Shown here in pieces: positions 1 to 10,645 of a stretch of DNA of 64,000 nucleotides. Source of the DNA: Dasypus novemcinctus (taxonomy: Eukaryota > Chordata > Mammalia > Cingulata > Dasypodidae). The first letter of the stretch is position 1. Every line of letters begins with the position of its first letter. The notes below the pieces were generated by a model. The model was not told the DNA's origin. It saw only the letters and a program-made list of their open reading frames with translations, and searched no databases. Made by a program: the position numbers and the translations under genes. Where the stretch lies: contig NC_080683.1 of assembly GCF_030445035.2 (NCBI RefSeq), positions 94,759,675-94,823,674 of the forward strand, read 5' to 3'.

Positions 1-176
1 GGGAGCTGAGGTGGCACAAGAGAATGACTGCCTCTCTCCCACTCCTGAAAGTCCTGGGATTGGTTTATGAAGCCACCTAATGAGAATACAAGCAGACACA
101 AAAGAACACACAGCGAATGGTCACAGAGCAGACAATGGAAGGAAGGGGGAGAAATAAATAAATAAATTTAAAAAAA
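1..176 (+). repeat. DAS-type SINE, cut by window start
   Basis: A diverged tRNA-derived SINE. The tail is recognisable: a segment mentioning cagacacaaaagaacacac, a gcagacaa stretch and then AAATAAATAAATAAATTT with an A run, as in the better preserved copy at 1113-1525. The tRNA-like head is poorly preserved and may begin outside the window. It is non-coding. Confidence 0.7.
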
Positions 177-269
177 AGAAATAATGACAGAAAACTTAGC
201 TAACTTAGCAAAAGACATGAATATTTTTTTCCTAAGAAGCCCAGAGAACACAAAACAGGATGAACTTGA

Positions 270-645
270 AGAGAAATATGCCCTGACACATACTGGTTAA
301 ACCATGGAAGGACATTCTATGTTCATGGATTTAAAGACTAAATATTGTTAAGATGTCAGTCCAAAGCGATTGCACAGTCAATGCAATACCAATATAAACT
401 CCAACAGCCTTCTTTGCAGAAATGGAAAAGCAAATCACCAAATTTATTTGGAAGGGTAAAGGGCCAATAATAACCAAAGTGTTCTTAAAAAAGAACAAAG
501 TTGGAGTACTCATACTTCCCAACCTTAAAACTTATTACAAAGCCAAAGTAATAAAAAACAGCATGGTACTGGCACAAGGACAGTCATGTAGACCAAGGGA
601 AACAAATCAACAGCTAAGATGTCAACCCTAACATTTATAGCAAAT
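270..645 (+). mobile_element. Old L1 ORF2 internal fragment
   Basis: A short relic of L1 ORF2 on the plus strand. The reading frame at 422-631 contains KFIWKGKGP and NLKTYYKAKVIK, which correspond to KFIWKGKRP and [12 protein letters not shown] in the better ORF2 copies of this window. It lies between the reverse transcriptase and the C-terminal cysteine motif. Both ends are missing and no tail or target-site duplication is visible, so it is a decayed fragment and not a gene. Confidence 0.75.
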
Positions 646-1097
646 TGATTAAAAAAAATAGAAATGTAACTGAATTTATTAGACATATTAAAAAGTAAAA
701 ACTGTAAACTTAACATAATTTTTCTAAGATAATGAAAATGGTAAGAAACCAAATAGTTTAATAGAGCTTTTGAGGAATAGCAATATTTTTTCCCTCCAAC
801 AAAGTAGAATTTTAAACCTTTTTTTCCTGATACCATCCACCATACTTTAAACAATATGCTTTTACATGTATTACTTGATTTACCAACTTAAACAATATCC
901 ATTAATTCCTTCCTCTGAAAACTGAGATATAACTTATTTTTTCTATACCTTCTCCAAATAGTCAAAAGTCATGTTTGTTTTGTCAATTCCTTTTATGATT
1001 TTAAATGTTTATACCACTCTGCTTCTATCAATTTAGTGTCTTGTCTTTGTGCTTAGATGACCTCATTTCATTCTCTCCAGTTTAATGGTATGACTTT
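646..1097. other. AT-rich stretch, nothing recognised
   Basis: No convincing coding frame, repeat or regulatory motif was recognised here. Base composition is AT-rich and resembles ordinary intergenic mammalian DNA. Confidence 0.5.
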
Positions 1098-1112
1098 AAG
1101 ATAATATTACTA

Positions 1113-1525
1113 GGGAAGCGGACTTGGCCCGGTGGATAGGGCATCTGTCTACCACATGGGAGGTCCACAGTTCAAACCCCAGGCCTCCTTGACCCATGTG
1201 GAGCTGGCCCATGCGCAGTGCTGCTGTGCGCAAGAAGTGCCCTGCCATGCAGGGGTGTCCCCCATGTAGGGGAGCCCACGTGCAAGGAGTGCGCCCTGTA
1301 AGGAGAGCCGCCCAGTGCGAAAGAAAGTGCAGCCTGCCCAGGAATGGTGCCCCACACACGGAGAGCTGACACAACAAGATGGCGCAACAAAAAGAAACAC
1401 AGATTCCCATGCCACTGACAACAGAAGTGGACAAAGAACACGCAGCAAATAGACACAGAGAACAGACAACTGGGGTGGGGGAGAAGGGAAGAGAAATAAA
1501 TAAATAAATCTTTAAAAAAAAGAAA
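1113..1525 (+). repeat. DAS-III-type armadillo SINE with target-site duplication
   Basis: A nearly complete tRNA-derived SINE. The head GGAAGCGGACTTGGCCCGG has an A-box-like TGGCCCGGTGG and a B-box-like GTTCAAACCCC, the internal RNA polymerase III promoter. A body of about 280 bp follows, then AAATAAATAAATAAATCTTT and an A run. It is flanked by AAGATAATATTACTA (1098-1112) and AAGATAATACTACTA (1533-1547), a 15-bp target-site duplication with one mismatch. This shows L1-mediated insertion. The spurious reading frames across it are not genes. Confidence 0.93.
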
Positions 1526-1572
1526 GAGAAAAAAGATAATACTACTAAAATGAAGGTTGGTTTCTCTCTTTT

Positions 1573-4052
1573 TTTTTAAAAATTTTTAAAAAATTATTTA
1601 TTTATTTATTTTTTAATTTACATTAAAAAAAATATGAGGTCCCATTCAACCCCACCGCCCCCACCCCCCACTCCCCCCACAGCAACACTCTCTCCCATCA
1701 TCATGACACATCCATTGCACCTGGTAAAGTTCATCTCTGAGCATCACTGCACCCCATAGTCAATGGTCCACATCATAGCCCAGACTCTCTCACGTTCCAT
1801 CCAGTGGGCCCTGGGGGGATCTACAGTGTCCCGTAATTGTCCATGAAGCACTATCCAGGACAACTCCACGTCCCGAAAATGCCTCCACATCTCATCTCTT
1901 CCTCCCGTTCCCCACACCCAGCTGCCCCCATGGCTACCGTTCCCACACCCATTCCACATTTTCTCTGTGGACATTGGATTGGTTGTGTCCATTGCACACC
2001 TATGTCAAGTGAGGGCTTAGATTCCATATGGGTACTGGATGTACTCCTCCCGCTTCTAGTTGTAGACACTCTAGGCTCCATGTTGTGGTGGTTGACCTTC
2101 TTCAACTCCATGTTAGCTGAGTGGAGTAAGTCCAATAAATCAAAGTGTAGGAGCTGAAGTCTGTTGAGGCTCTGGGCCTGGGTGTCATATTATCAGTCCA
2201 GAGATTCAAATCCCCTACATATATCTCAAACCCAGCACCAACTACAATTCCAATAAAGTAGCATGCAAATCTTGTGAAAAGAGATCCCCTCTGAGTCCAA
2301 TTCCATCACGCAGACTCAAAAGAACCAATACCTGGGGTTGTATCTACCTTATCTGTCTCTTAGACTCTGTTCAGTTGTACATAGGGGTATTCCTTGTGAC
2401 AACCTCCAGACTCTTTTTTAGAGACTCACAGCCTTATAATCTCATTTCTCCTTTCCATTTCCCCCTTACATTAGGTCAAACCGCTTCCCGAAGTCATGTT
2501 ATTATATGTAGACAGGTATATTCTGCTGTTCCGCATTGAATCTTTAATTCAAGGTCATTTTCTAGTTGCTTCTTCAGCTGGTATGTGGTAGTGATCCCTC
2601 GGTGCCAGGGAGGCTCATCCCCGGGTGTCGTGTCCCACGCTGGGGGGAATGCATCACATCTACACGCTGAGTTTGGCTGTGAGAGTGGCCACATTTGAGT
2701 AACATGAAGGCTGTCAGGAGGAAACCCCCAGGCACAATGCTACTCTAGGCCTTGTTCTTATTGCAGGTGTATAGGCTCAAAGTGTAGCCATTAGTATCAA
2801 GAGCCCACTGTTGGGCCCTCCTTCCTTCCTGGTTCTTGCCGTTGCACCTGGAGGATTGCCGCTGCTTTCCCAGGGCCCACAACAGTGACCCCCCAGCCAG
2901 GAGCCCAGTACCCCCCCAGCTGTTGTTTTTAATTGTTTCCACTATAAGTATATATAGACATTACCATATACCCTGGGCATATGCCCTGTATAACTCCCTG
3001 TCAACCATATATATCTTGTCAATAACATCCCATATCAGTATTCCTCCGCTGCCATTGTTGAACCACTCTGTGATCCAAAACTTCCCGTAAAGTGAATCCC
3101 AACATAATGTCAGCTTCAGAAGAGTCTTAGATCATCGAAATTCATATATACAATATACAGTATTTCCCCAGATCCACCATAAAACCTTTTCCCTTCCACA
3201 GCAATAATCTTTTAACTTATTCATATCATATTTCCTGAAACTGATGTACATATTCCGAAACTATAGTTTTCAAACAAGGTAACATTTGTGCTTACTATGT
3301 GGTCCATACTTTAGGTTGTACAGTTTTCTAAATTTTTTAGTTATCCTATGTTTTGTCTTATGGATTTCATTATTAGTCTGTCCTCCCCTATATGTTTTTG
3401 GTGTAATATTAGCTGTTTTATATTCATCCTCTTGTACTCTCACATAACTCCTCTTTTGCCCCCTTATTTACCTTTGTTCCATCCATTGCACATCCATTTT
3501 CCCCTCCCCTTAGGGCCCACAACGCCTGCCAATCTAATGCCCTGGGAGCCATCCTTTCTCACGAGAGATACAGCTCTCTCTATTCGACGGCATTAGTCTT
3601 CCCCAGGATATGGGTCCACCCCACCCAATGGTAGAACCCACCTTGGCAAAATGAGCCTTCAGCCATTCCCTCCGGAGTCCGTGCTGCATCAGACCATATT
3701 CCCTGAGCGTCCTAACCAGGTAACCCTCCTACTTATACTTAGATACGTTTTACTCAACATTTAGTTCTCAATGAACTTCTGACACTCTCCCATGTTTGTA
3801 TGTTGCCCCTCCCTCCCACCTATTTCTTGGACCATATTACCCCTCTTCCCATCCCCAGCCCCCCTCAAACCCAGAAACCCCCACCGGAAGGTAACCCCTT
3901 GCCCCCATTTTGTCCCTTCTTTGTGCTCATACTTACCGCCAGCTCATCACAGATTCCACCCCTGCAGACATTAACTCACATCCTTCCTCCACCCCCCAAT
4001 TTCTAGTAAGCCACTTTTCCAGACTCTAGCTCTCTGAGGCAGTTAACTTATT
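1573..4052 (-). other. L1-A 3' UTR and tail
   Basis: The untranslated region from the ORF2 stop to the poly(A) tail, about 2.5 kb, which is long for an L1. The same order of sequence appears in L1-B (20581-23421) and L1-D (60094-63048), which confirms it is part of the element. Short reading frames inside it are not shared in frame between copies and are ignored. A C-rich tract on the plus strand at 1651-1680 is G-rich in the L1 sense. Confidence 0.9.
1651..1680 (-). promoter_or_regulatory. G-rich tract in L1-A 3' UTR (possible G-quadruplex)
   Basis: In the L1 sense strand this tract has several runs of three or more G separated by one or two bases. The equivalent place in L1-B (20671-20708) is even richer. 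G-rich polypurine tracts near the 3' end are a known L1 feature. A quadruplex structure is an inference. Confidence 0.6.
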
Positions 4053-5993
4053 TCATATCATTGAGGTCATATAGTATTTGTCCTTCAATGCCTGGGTTGC
4101 TTCACTCAACATAAGATTCTCAAGGTTCATCCATGTTATCACGTGCGATTGTAGTGTATTGGTTCTTACAGCTGAGTAGTATTCCATTGTGTGTATATAC
4201 CACATTTTATTGATCCACTCATCTGTTGATGGACATTTGGATTGATTCCAACTTTTGGCGATAGTGAACAATGCTGCTATGAACATTGGTGTACATATAT
4301 CGGTTTGTGTCCTTGTTTTCAGATCTGATGGGTATATACCCAGCAGTGGTATTGCTGGGTCATATGGCAAATCTATGGATAATTTTTTGAGAAACTGCCA
4401 AACTGTCCTCCAGAATGGTTGGATCCTTCTGCATTCCCACCAGCAATGGATGAGTGTTCCCCTTTCTTCACATCCTCTCCAGCATTTGTATTCTACTGTT
4501 TTTTTCATGGCTGCCAATCTTATGGGAGTAAGATGGTATCTCATTGTAGTTTTGATTTGCATTTCCCTGATAGCTAGAGATTTGGAGCATTTTTTCATGT
4601 GCTTTTTAGCCATTTGTATTTCTTCTTTGGAGAAGTGTCTGTTTAAATCTTTTTCCCATTTTTTAAATGGGTTTTTTATCTTTTTGTTTTCGAGATATAT
4701 GAGTTCTTTATATATGCAAGTTATAAGTCTCTTATCAGATATATGGTTGCCAAATATTTTCTCCCATTGTGTGGGTTCCCTTTTTACTTTCTTGACAAAC
4801 CACTTTGAGGTGCAGAAGGCTTTAATTTTGAGGAAGTCCCATTTATCTATTTGTTCTTTTGCTGCTCGTGCTTTTGGTGTGATATTCATGAAGCCATTTC
4901 CTATTACAAGGTCCTGTAGATGTTTCCCTACACTGCTTTCTAAGGTCTTTATGGTCTTGGCTCTTATATTTAGGTCTTTGATCCATCTTGAGTTGATCTT
5001 TGTATAAGGTGTGAGATGGTAATCCTCTTTCATTCTTCTACATATGGCTATCCAGTCCTCCAGGCACCATTTGTTGAATAGGCCATTCTCTCCCAGTTGA
5101 GAGGGTTTGGTGGCTTTATCGAATATTATATGGCTATATACATGAGGTTCTATATCTGAACTTTCAATTCGATTCCATTGGTCTGTGTGTCTCTCCTTAT
5201 GCCAGTACCATGCTGTTTTCACTACTGTAGCTTTGTAGTATGTTTTGAAGTCAGGAAGTGTGATTCCTCCTATTTCGTTTTTCTTTTTCAATATGTCTTT
5301 GGCTATTCGGGGCCTCTTTTTATTCCAAATAAATTTCATAGTTAGTTTTTCTAGTTCCTTAAAGAAGGCTGTGTTGATTTTTATTGGGATTGCATTGAAT
5401 GTGTAGATCAGTTTTGGTAGGATAGACATCTTAATAATATTCAGTCTTCCTATCCATGAACAGGGAATATTCTTCCATTTATTTAGGTCTTCTTTGATTT
5501 CCTTGAACAATCTTGTATAGTTCTCGATGTATAAGTTCTTTACCTCTTTAGTTAAATTTATTCCTAAGTATTTGATTTTTTTATTTACTATTGTGAATGG
5601 TATTTGTTTCTTGATTTCCTCCTGATCTTGCTCATTATTGGTGTACAGAAATGCTACTGATTTTTGCGCATTGATCTTATAACCTGCGACTTTGCTAAAC
5701 TCATTTATGAGTTCTAGGAGCTTTGTTGTAGATCTCTCAGGGTTTTTTACATATAGGATCATGTCATCTGCAAATAATGAAATTTTGACTTCTTCCCTTC
5801 CAATTTGAATGCCTTTTATATCTGGTTCTTGTCTCAGTGCTCGAGCAAGTACTTCCAAGACAATGTTAAATAGGAGCGGAGACAATGGGCATCCTTGTCT
5901 TGTTCCTGAGTTTAGAGGGAAGGATTTCAGGATTTCGCCATTGTAAACAATGTTGGCTTTAGGTTTTTCATATATACTCTTTATCATGTTCAA
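4053..5993 (-). pseudogene. L1-A ORF2 protein, C-terminal part (reverse transcriptase core to Cys motif)
   Basis: The third segment of ORF2, 646 codons without a stop. Residues 28-42 carry the RT region with [18 protein letters not shown] at 74-77 is the catalytic motif C of the reverse transcriptase. The C-terminal domain ends with a C-x3-C-x8-H-x3-C zinc-knuckle-like motif (C504, C508, H517, C521), typical of L1 ORF2. The protein nicks DNA and copies L1 RNA at the target site in the nucleus. The frame is cut off from the upstream part near 5990, where the run of T in the L1 sense is one base short. The listed first codon is not a true start. The near twin at 23422-24774 supports the reading. 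Confidence 0.93.
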
Positions 5994-7528
5994 AAATTTC
6001 CTTGTATTCCAATCTTTTGGAGTGTTTTTATCAGGAAGGGGTGCTGTATTTTGTCAAATGCCTTTTCTGCATCTATAGATATAATCATGTGGTTTTTTTC
6101 TCTCAATCTGTTTATATGGTGTATTACATTGATTGATTTTCTTATGTTGAACCATCTTTGCATACCTGGAATAAATCCCACTTGGTCATGGTGTATAATT
6201 CGTTTAATGTGTTGTTGAATACGATTAGCAAGTATTTTGTTAAGTATTTTTGAGTCTAGGTTCATTAGAGAAATTGGTCTGTAATTTTCCTTTCTTGTGG
6301 TGTCTTTGTTTGGCTTTGGTACTAGGGTAATGTTGGCATCATAGAAGGGATTAGGCAGTGTTCCTTCTGTTTCAATTTTTTGGAATAGTTTCAGCAGCAT
6401 TGGTGTTAGTTCTTTCCGGAATGTTTTGTAGAATTCACCTGTGAAGCCGTCTGGCCCTGGGCTCTTCTTAGTTGGGAGATTTTTAATGACTGATTCTATC
6501 TCTTTGCTTGTGATTGGTTTGTTAAGATCATCAATTTCTTCTTTCGTCAGTATGGGCTGCTTATGTATTTCTAGGAATTTGTCCATTTCCTCTAAATTGT
6601 CATTTTTGTTGGAATATAGTTTTTCAAAGTATCCTCTTATGATAGTCTTTATTTCTGTGGGGTCAGTGGTGATATCACCTTTCTCATTTCTTATTTTGTG
6701 TATTTGCATCTTTTCTCTTTTTTTCTTTGTTAGTCTCGCTAAAGGTTTGTCAATTTCGTTGATCGTCTCAAAAAACCAGCTCTTGGTCTTGTTTATTTTT
6801 TCAAGTGCTTTCTTATTTTCTATTTCATTTAGTTCTGCTCTTATCTTTGTTATTTCCTTCCTTCTTCTTCCTGTTGGGTTACTTTGTTGTTGTTTTTCTA
6901 ATTCCGTCAAAAGTGCAGTTAGTTCTCCAATTTTTGCTCTTTCTTCTTTTTTGATATATGAATTTATGGCTATAAATTTCCCTCTCAGTACCGCTTTTGC
7001 TGCATCCCATAAATTTTGGTATGTTGTGTTATCATTATCATTTGTTTCAAGGTAGTCATTGATTTCTTTTGAGATTTCCTCTTTGACCCACTGTTTTTCT
7101 AAGAGTGTGCTGTTTAATTTCCAAATTGTCATGAGAAGTCTGGGTCTCTGTCCCTTGCAAATTTCCAGCTTGACTCCACTGTGGTCAGAGATACTGTTTT
7201 GTATGATTTCGATCTTTCTGAATTCATTAAGCCTTTCTTTGTGGCCTAGCATATGGTCAATCTTGGAGAATGTTCCATGTGCGCTTGAGAAAAATGTATA
7301 TCCTGCTGTGTTTGGGTGTAATGATCTATATATGTCTATTAGATCCAGCTCTTCTAATATACTGTTCAAATGTTTTGTTTCTTTAGTGATTCTCTTTTGA
7401 GATGTTCTGTCCAGAGTTGATAGTGGTGTATTAAAATCCCCCATTATAATTGTAGATGCATCTATTCTTTCACTTAGTTTTTCCAGCGTTTGCCTCACAT
7501 ATTTAGAGGCGCCCTTGTTAGGAGCATA
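5990..7528 (-). pseudogene. L1-A ORF2 protein, middle part (endonuclease C-term, RT N-term)
   Basis: The second segment of ORF2. It contains endonuclease motifs GDFN, KIDH and SDHSG, the apurinic/apyrimidinic-type nuclease signatures, followed by a linker and the RT motifs [13 protein letters not shown] and [10 protein letters not shown] (motif A). All expected catalytic residues of this part are present. It is separated from the N-terminal part by an apparent 4-base loss near 7528, judged against the equivalent place in L1-C (about 15625-15645), and from the C-terminal part by a one-base loss near 5990. The open frame continues to 7612, but the codons upstream of about 7528 are out of frame with the protein. 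Confidence 0.92.
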
Positions 7529-7866
7529 AATATGATTGTTCGAACTTCTTGACAGATTGTCCCTTTCACTAAAATATAGTATTCTTCTTTGTCTCTCACA
7601 ATTGTTTCGCATTTAAAGTCTATTTTGTCTGATATTAATATAGCTACTCCTGCCTTTTTTTGGTTGTTGTTTGCTTGTATGATTGTTTTCCAGCCATTCA
7701 CTTTCAACCTCCATGAGTCTCTGGGTCTAAGATGTGTCTCTTGTAGGCAGTATATAGATGGGTCGTATTTCCTTATCCAGTGTCCCAGTCTGAATCTTTT
7801 GATAGGTGAGTTTAATCCATTGACATTCAGTGTTATTATGTTTAGAGAGTTATTTATGGTAGCCAT
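7529..7866 (-). pseudogene. L1-A ORF2 protein, N-terminal endonuclease start
   Basis: The first segment of ORF2. I place the start at 7866 (MATINNSLNI), which gives the usual L1 spacing of about 80 bases after ORF1. LNVNGLNSPIKR and QETHLR are the conserved N-terminal endonuclease motifs, and the glutamate of QETH is a metal ligand in this nuclease family. The frame is also open upstream, to an ATG at 7962 that overlaps the end of ORF1. The segment breaks near 7528, where codons shift into a non-homologous tail. Confidence 0.88.
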
Positions 7867-7946
7867 ATTTTGGTTGGATTTGTGTTTGTTATATTTTGTT
7901 TGTATTATTTTATTTTCCCCTTCTATTTTTGTCTTTCTTGTTGCTT

Positions 7947-8918
7947 TTACACTCTCCTCCATCTCTGACTGTCCTGTTTTTTCCTTTCTTCCTGCAGAAC
8001 TCCCTTAAGAATTTCTTGAAGGGGAGGTTTCTTGTTGATATACTCTTTCAGTTTCTGTTTATCTGTGAATATTTTGAACTCTCCATCATTTTTGAATGCT
8101 AGTTTAGCTGGATAGAGTATTCTTGGTTGGAAATTTTTTTCCTTTAGTACCTTTACTATATCATACCACTGTCTTCTTGCCTCCATCGTTTCAGATGAGA
8201 AATCAGCACTTAATCTTATGGAGTTTCCCTTGTATGTGATGGTTTTCTTTTCTCTTGCTGCTTTTAGAATTTTTTCTTTGTCTTGAGCATTGGATAATTT
8301 GACAAGTATATGTCTTGGGGTGGGCCTGTTGGGGTTTATGACCAGTGGAGTGCGCTGTGCTTCTTGGATATGTACATCTGTCTCTTTCAGTAGATTTGGG
8401 AAGTTTTCATTCATTATTTCCTGCAACACTCCTTCTGACCCCTTTCCCTTCTCTTCTCGTTCTGGAATGCCTATAATACGTATGTTTGAGCGTTTTGCAT
8501 TATCATTCAGGTCCCTAACTCCTATCTGGATTTTTTCTACCTTTTTATTGACCACTTCTACTATCTGTTTGATTTCCAATGCACTGTCTTCCACATCACT
8601 GATTCTCTGCTCTGCCTCTTCCAGTCTGCTGATATTTGCTGCAAGTGTATTTTTGATTTCTTGAATTGTGGTGTTCATTTCCATCATATCTGTTATTTTT
8701 TTGTGCATGTCTGCAATTTCCCCTCCAAGTGTTGTCTTCACGCTGTTAACCTCTTTCATTACTTCATCAAATTTGTCTGTGATAAATGTTCTGAGATCTT
8801 TCATTGCTTGTGCGAAGTCCTGCCCCCCTTCCTGATTTTTAGTTTGTTCATTGGATTCAGCCATGTTTTCCTGATTACTGGTTTGGTTTGTAGATTTTTG
8901 TTGCTGTCTTGTCAACAT
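7947..8918 (-). CDS. L1-A ORF1 protein, intact (RNA-binding chaperone)
   Basis: A 323-residue open frame of normal length for L1 ORF1p. Residues about 30-150 are heptad-rich and charged, as expected for the trimerising coiled coil. About 155-250 is the RRM-like domain, with NIRIIGIPERE near its start. The C-terminal domain carries ILKAAREKK and RLSADFSSETMEARRQW, highly conserved in mammalian L1. The protein coats L1 RNA and acts as a nucleic-acid chaperone in the cytoplasmic ribonucleoprotein. The start at 8918 precedes a basic, glutamine-rich leader. No stop or frameshift is seen, so this frame could still make protein if transcribed. Confidence 0.94.
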   Translation of the reverse strand: MLTRQQQKSTNQTSNQENMAESNEQTKNQEGGQDFAQAMKDLRTFITDKFDEVMKEVNSVKTTLGGEIADMHKKITDMMEMNTTIQEIKNTLAANISRLEEAEQRISDVEDSALEIKQIVEVVNKKVEKIQIGVRDLNDNAKRSNIRIIGIPEREEKGKGSEGVLQEIMNENFPNLLKETDVHIQEAQRTPLVINPNRPTPRHILVKLSNAQDKEKILKAAREKKTITYKGNSIRLSADFSSETMEARRQWYDIVKVLKEKNFQPRILYPAKLAFKNDGEFKIFTDKQKLKEYINKKPPLQEILKGVLQEERKKQDSQRWRRV

Positions 8919-9689
8919 TTTTTCTTGACGGGTTTAATCAGTTCCTTAGCTTCTTTGTCTAGTCTTGGAGATTAATTAGCTGTTGTTTTTGCGTAAGTGT
9001 TATATCTTCTCTTTGTCACTTTGTTCTTCTTATTCCAATTTCTTATTGCTAGTTAAGCTCACTTTAAAGGAAATTATTAGTGCTGGGGAAAGGCAATTGT
9101 GTAAGGAAGGAAAAAGTGTGAAGTAGTATTGGTGATATATGTTAACAAAGCAACAATATGAGTTCTGGGAGGATGGAGGTTAGATTATGTAAATTGTGTA
9201 GAGTTATAGTAGTAGGAAAGTACCTATAATGAGGTAGACGACTGAATATGGGAGGAATGTGGTACGTACTAAGAGGCTATTGTTTTCGTGAGAGAGGGAA
9301 AGAGAAAAGAAAGGTAATAGTTTCAGGGACGAATACCAGATGGAAAACTAAACAAAGGTATTAGAAATTAAGAGTTAGACACTTTGTGGATCAAAGAAAG
9401 GGAGATGGAATATAGGAGAGATAGCAGATGGTGGAGGATATCAAGTTGTAGGGGAAAGGGGATAGTGTAGATAGGCTAAATCTATTCACAGAGAAATGAG
9501 GCAGTGGACGGTGAGGAAACCCAGCAAATGTGAGGTATTTCCTGCAGGACCTATTGTATTGTTAAGGTAAAATAGTATAAGAAGAATATTGGGGACAAGA
9601 AAGAGAGGATTAAAAAATAAAAAGAACAACAACAACAAAAAATAAAAAATAAAAAATAAAAAAAAAAAAACAAAAAACAAAGAACAGAA

Positions 9690-10400
9690 ACCCCGCTGCC
9701 AGGCTCGGCTGGGCTCGGCTGGGCTCGGCTGGGCTCCGGTCCCCTGCCCACCACCCGCCGCGGCTCGGCTGGGCTTGGCTGGGCTTGGCTGGGCTCGGCC
9801 AGGCTCCGGTCCCCTGCCCGCCGCCTGCCGTGGCTCGGCTGGGCTCGGCTTCCCCGCCCGCCGCGGCTCGGCTGGGCTCGGCTGGGCTTGGCTTCCCTGC
9901 CCGCCGCGGCTCGGCTGGGCTCGGCTGGGCTCGGCTGGGCTCAGCTTTCCCGCCCGCCGCCCGCCGCGGCTCAGCGTGGCTCAGCTCTCCCGCCCGGTGC
10001 GGCGCGGCTGGGCTTGGCCGAGCTAGTCTGGGCTCGGCTCCCTCGCCCGCCGCGGCTCGGCTGGGCTCGGCTGGGCCCGGCTGGGCCTGGCTGGGCCCGG
10101 CTTCCCCGCCCGCCACCCGCCGCGGCACAGCGCAACTCGGCTCTCCCGCTCGCCGCCCGCCGCGGTGCGGCTGGGCTCGACCGAGCTCAGCTGGGCCCGG
10201 CCCCCCCACCCGCCGCAGCTCAGCTGGGCTCAGCTGGACCTGGCTTCCCCGCCCACCGCCCGCCGCGGCGCAGCGCGGCTCGGCTCTCCCGCCCACCGCC
10301 CGCCGCGGCGTGGCTCGGATCCCCCGCCCACTGCCCACCGCGGCCCAGCTAGGCTATCCTGGCCGCCGCCCACCGGGGCTCAGTGCGGTGCTAGCTGCCT
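9690..10400 (-). repeat. GC-rich tandem array in L1-A 5' UTR
   Basis: About 13 degenerate units of roughly 35-70 bp. Each unit (plus strand) starts with CCCGCCCGCCGCGG or close variants and continues with repeated GGCTCGGCTG decamers, ending in GCTTCC or GCTCTC. There are therefore two levels of repetition: a 10-bp core and a longer unit. The array is very CpG-rich. Long open frames on both strands here arise from the repeat and are not counted as genes. Confidence 0.88.
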
Positions 10401-10608
10401 TGGCTCCGCCTACCCAAGGAGGGAATCCTCCACATGTAGCTGGGATCTCCGTGTATATTTCACAGACGGATCCTCTGTTACCTTCCCTCAAAATCGATGT
10501 CCAGACACCTCCAGACCAGGAAAAATCCCGAAACAGCCCGGTCCCAAAGAGTCTCCGACGCCTCCCAGCCGATTCTCCCCAGGAGCTAGTAACCGGGAAT
10601 TTCACTCA

Positions 10609-10620
10609 GCCGCCATCTTG
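10609..10620 (-). promoter_or_regulatory. YY1-like site at L1-A 5' end
   Basis: In L1 sense CAAGATGGCGGC lies about 10 bases from the 5' boundary of the element. In human L1 a YY1 site at the same place fixes the transcription start. The match to the YY1 core AAGATGGCGGC is direct; its role here is inferred by homology. Confidence 0.75.
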
Positions 10621-10645
10621 TCTCCACTGATGGTTTCTCTCTTTT

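Larger units (their letters stand above)
8919..10630 (-). promoter_or_regulatory. L1-A 5' UTR / internal promoter region
   Basis: About 1.7 kb between the 5' target-site duplication and ORF1. Reading in the L1 sense, it begins with a YY1-like site, continues with a unique 250-bp stretch, then a GC-rich tandem array (about 9690-10400), a T-rich tract (9610-9680 on the plus strand as A-rich), and 700 bp of AT-balanced sequence before ORF1. Mammalian L1 5' UTRs act as RNA polymerase II promoters, and CpG richness fits a methylation-controlled promoter. Promoter activity is inferred from position. Confidence 0.8.
1558..10645 (-). mobile_element. Full-length L1 retrotransposon (L1-A) with target-site duplications
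   Basis: A minus-strand non-LTR retrotransposon. The duplication TGGTTTCTCTCTTTT occurs at 1558-1572 beside the poly(T) (the tail seen from the plus strand) and again at 10631-10645, so the element proper is 1573-10630. In sense order it has a 5' UTR starting at an AAGATGGCGGC (YY1-like) site, a GC-rich tandem array, ORF1 (8918-7947), ORF2 (7866-4053, two frameshifts) and a 2.5-kb 3' UTR with a G-rich tract. Exact duplications, an intact ORF1 and few ORF2 lesions indicate a young insertion. As it stands it cannot move on its own. Confidence 0.95.

Noticed and set aside
4255-5007. A 250-codon plus-strand frame
   Set aside because: It is the antisense shadow of L1-A ORF2; a similar shadow occurs opposite L1-B ORF2 at 23624-24115. 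No independent features.
6441-7055. A 204-codon hydrophobic plus-strand frame that looks like a membrane protein
   Set aside because: It is antisense to the lysine- and glutamate-rich part of L1-A ORF2. AAA/GAA codons read backwards give F, S and L, so the hydrophobicity is an artefact.
9610-10338. A 242-codon minus-strand frame rich in A, P, R and G
   Set aside because: It comes from the GC-rich tandem array in the L1 5' UTR. Other frames are equally open, and there is no domain.
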